A DNA stretch of 64,000 nucleotides from an uncultured Pelagibacteraceae bacterium (GTDB lineage Bacteria > Pseudomonadota > Alphaproteobacteria > Pelagibacterales > Pelagibacteraceae), in contig CACMDB010000003.1 in assembly GCA_902612325.1 (NCBI GenBank), positions 1-64,000 on the forward strand, read 5' to 3'. The position numbers and the translations under genes are program-made. Positions 63,243-64,000 of the stretch are shown in pieces (the stretch's first letter is position 1; the number at the start of each line of letters is the position of its first letter). Under the pieces are notes generated by a model. That model had not been told where the DNA came from, did no database searches, and worked only from the letters and a program-made list of their open reading frames with translations.

Positions 63243-64000
63243 ATGCAAAAATATTCAGTATTTAGCCTAATCAAGAATGCTTTTTCTAATCATGAAAAAT
63301 GGGATTTGGCATGGAAAGATCCTACGCCTAAAAAAGAATATGATGTTGTAATTATTGGTGGGGGTGGCCATGGACTAGCTACTGCCTACTATTTAGCTAA
63401 AGAACATCAAATAACTAATGTGGCTGTTATTGAAAAGGGATGGATTGGTGGAGGAAATATAGGAAGAAACACTACAATTATCAGATCAAATTTTATGTAT
63501 GATGATAATGCTAGGTTCAATGAATTTGGAATGAACTTGTGGAGAAACATGAGTCAGGAATTAAATTTTAATGTCATGTTTTCACCAAGAGGAATAATAA
63601 ATTTAGCTCATTCAGATGCGCAAATGAATGCTTATGCTCGTCGAGGAAACTCTATGAGATTAAATGGAATAGATGCTGTTCTACTTAATAGGGAAGAAGT
63701 TAAAAAGATTATACCTATGGCTGATTTTTCTGAAGATGTTAGGTATCCAATTTTTGGAGGCTTAGCACAACCAAGTGCTGGCACTGCTAGACATGATGCG
63801 GTCGCATGGGGTTATGCTAGACAAGCTGACTCAATGGGTGTCGATATAATTCAAAATTGTGAAGTAACAGGATTTGATATTGAGGCAGGAAAAATAACAG
63901 GTTTGAGAACATCTAGAGGAGATATTAAATCAAAAAAAATTGGATTGTGTGTAGCCGGCAGCACAAATGTTTTAGCAGAAAAACTTAATATGACACTTCC
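63243..64000 (+). CDS. soxB: Sarcosine oxidase beta subunit / N-methylglutamate dehydrogenase subunit A type, 5' part
   Basis: 252 residues are visible before the window ends. MQKYSVFSLIKNAFSNHEKW is the SoxB-type start; the FAD motif is VVIIGGGGHGLATAYYLAKEH (about 35-55), then EKGWIGGGNIGRNTTIIRSNF with the His/Arg region used for covalent FMN in this family. SoxB oxidises N-methyl groups of sarcosine, and the same fold is used as MgdA of N-methylglutamate dehydrogenase, the missing last step of the pathway encoded at 42394-47084. The downstream subunits lie outside the window. Confidence 0.88.
   Translation, partial: MQKYSVFSLIKNAFSNHEKWDLAWKDPTPKKEYDVVIIGGGGHGLATAYYLAKEHQITNVAVIEKGWIGGGNIGRNTTIIRSNFMYDDNARFNEFGMNLWRNMSQELNFNVMFSPRGIINLAHSDAQMNAYARRGNSMRLNGIDAVLLNREEVKKIIPMADFSEDVRYPIFGGLAQPSAGTARHDAVAWGYARQADSMGVDIIQNCEVTGFDIEAGKITGLRTSRGDIKSKKIGLCVAGSTNVLAEKLNMTL

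Noticed and set aside
1..64000. CRISPR arrays, tRNA, rRNA, IS elements, origin
   Set aside because: No regularly spaced repeats, cloverleaf-like sequences, transposase frames or DnaA-box clusters were seen; intergenic gaps are too short for most of these.

Overview
The window is a compact, very AT-rich, almost gap-free piece of an alphaproteobacterial chromosome. Gene content and style point to the SAR11 clade (Candidatus Pelagibacter). The signs are tiny or overlapping intergenic spaces, many high-affinity ABC importers with their own periplasmic binding proteins, and a complete trimethylamine/TMAO/methylamine module (tmm, tdm, tmoXWV, gmaS, mgsABC, amt, fhs, soxB). No gene-free stretch is longer than about 155 bases. 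I see no tRNA, rRNA, insertion sequence, prophage or CRISPR array. This is core, streamlined chromosome rather than an accessory island.

Layout. (1) 1-2028: the C-terminal end of an outer-membrane beta-barrel/autotransporter-like protein, glutaredoxin, a DUF2805-type small protein, and a LysE-family exporter broken by one extra T and preceded by a terminator-like hairpin that abuts its start codon. (2) 2117-13477: two complete branched-chain-amino-acid-type (Liv) ABC importers, separated by azlCD, a CsiD/GlaH glutarate hydroxylase and a ProC-like reductase. The second importer's binding protein (13603-14784) is convergent to it. A 23-codon membrane micro-ORF ends the second importer operon. 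(3) 14922-23626: eutA, doeA (ectoine hydrolase type), a polyamine-type ABC importer (potA, potD, potB, potC) and a fused hydroxyacyl-CoA dehydrogenase/enoyl-CoA hydratase that is also frameshifted in a T7 run. (4) 23615-36121: cyclophilin, a metallopeptidase-like protein, agmatinase family, aldehyde dehydrogenase, ArgE-type deacetylase, CsaA, LysE exporter, aconitase, a YfgM/BamB-like pair, a cupin, ZapE and YjbQ. (5) 36118-51250, all minus strand: photolyase, diaminopropionate-lyase-like PLP enzyme, a type III glutamine synthetase paralogue, two small membrane proteins, ammonium transporter, then the methylamine block: unknown 132-aa protein, mgsC, mgsB, mgsA, gmaS, a DAO flavoprotein, a MarR-like regulator and tdm. 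(6) 51350-58379: TMAO importer tmoX, three small unknown genes, tmoW and tmoV, with tmm convergent. (7) 58532-64000: GpsA-like dehydrogenase, Fe-alcohol dehydrogenase, class I amidotransferase, fhs and the start of soxB.

How the parts fit. TMAO enters through TmoXWV or is made from trimethylamine by Tmm. Tdm splits it to dimethylamine and formaldehyde. Methylamine formed further on is condensed by GmaS and MgsABC to N-methylglutamate, releasing nitrogen. Fhs and SoxB-type enzymes handle the one-carbon units with tetrahydrofolate. The left half is a scavenging platform for amino acids, polyamines and ectoine-like osmolytes.

The points most worth checking are the two frameshifts at the same GGT-TTT-TTT context, the hairpin at 1357-1412, the repeated habit of placing a terminator just after each binding-protein gene, a 10-base direct repeat in the tdm/tmoX divergent promoter, and several unknown small proteins embedded in the methylated-amine operons.
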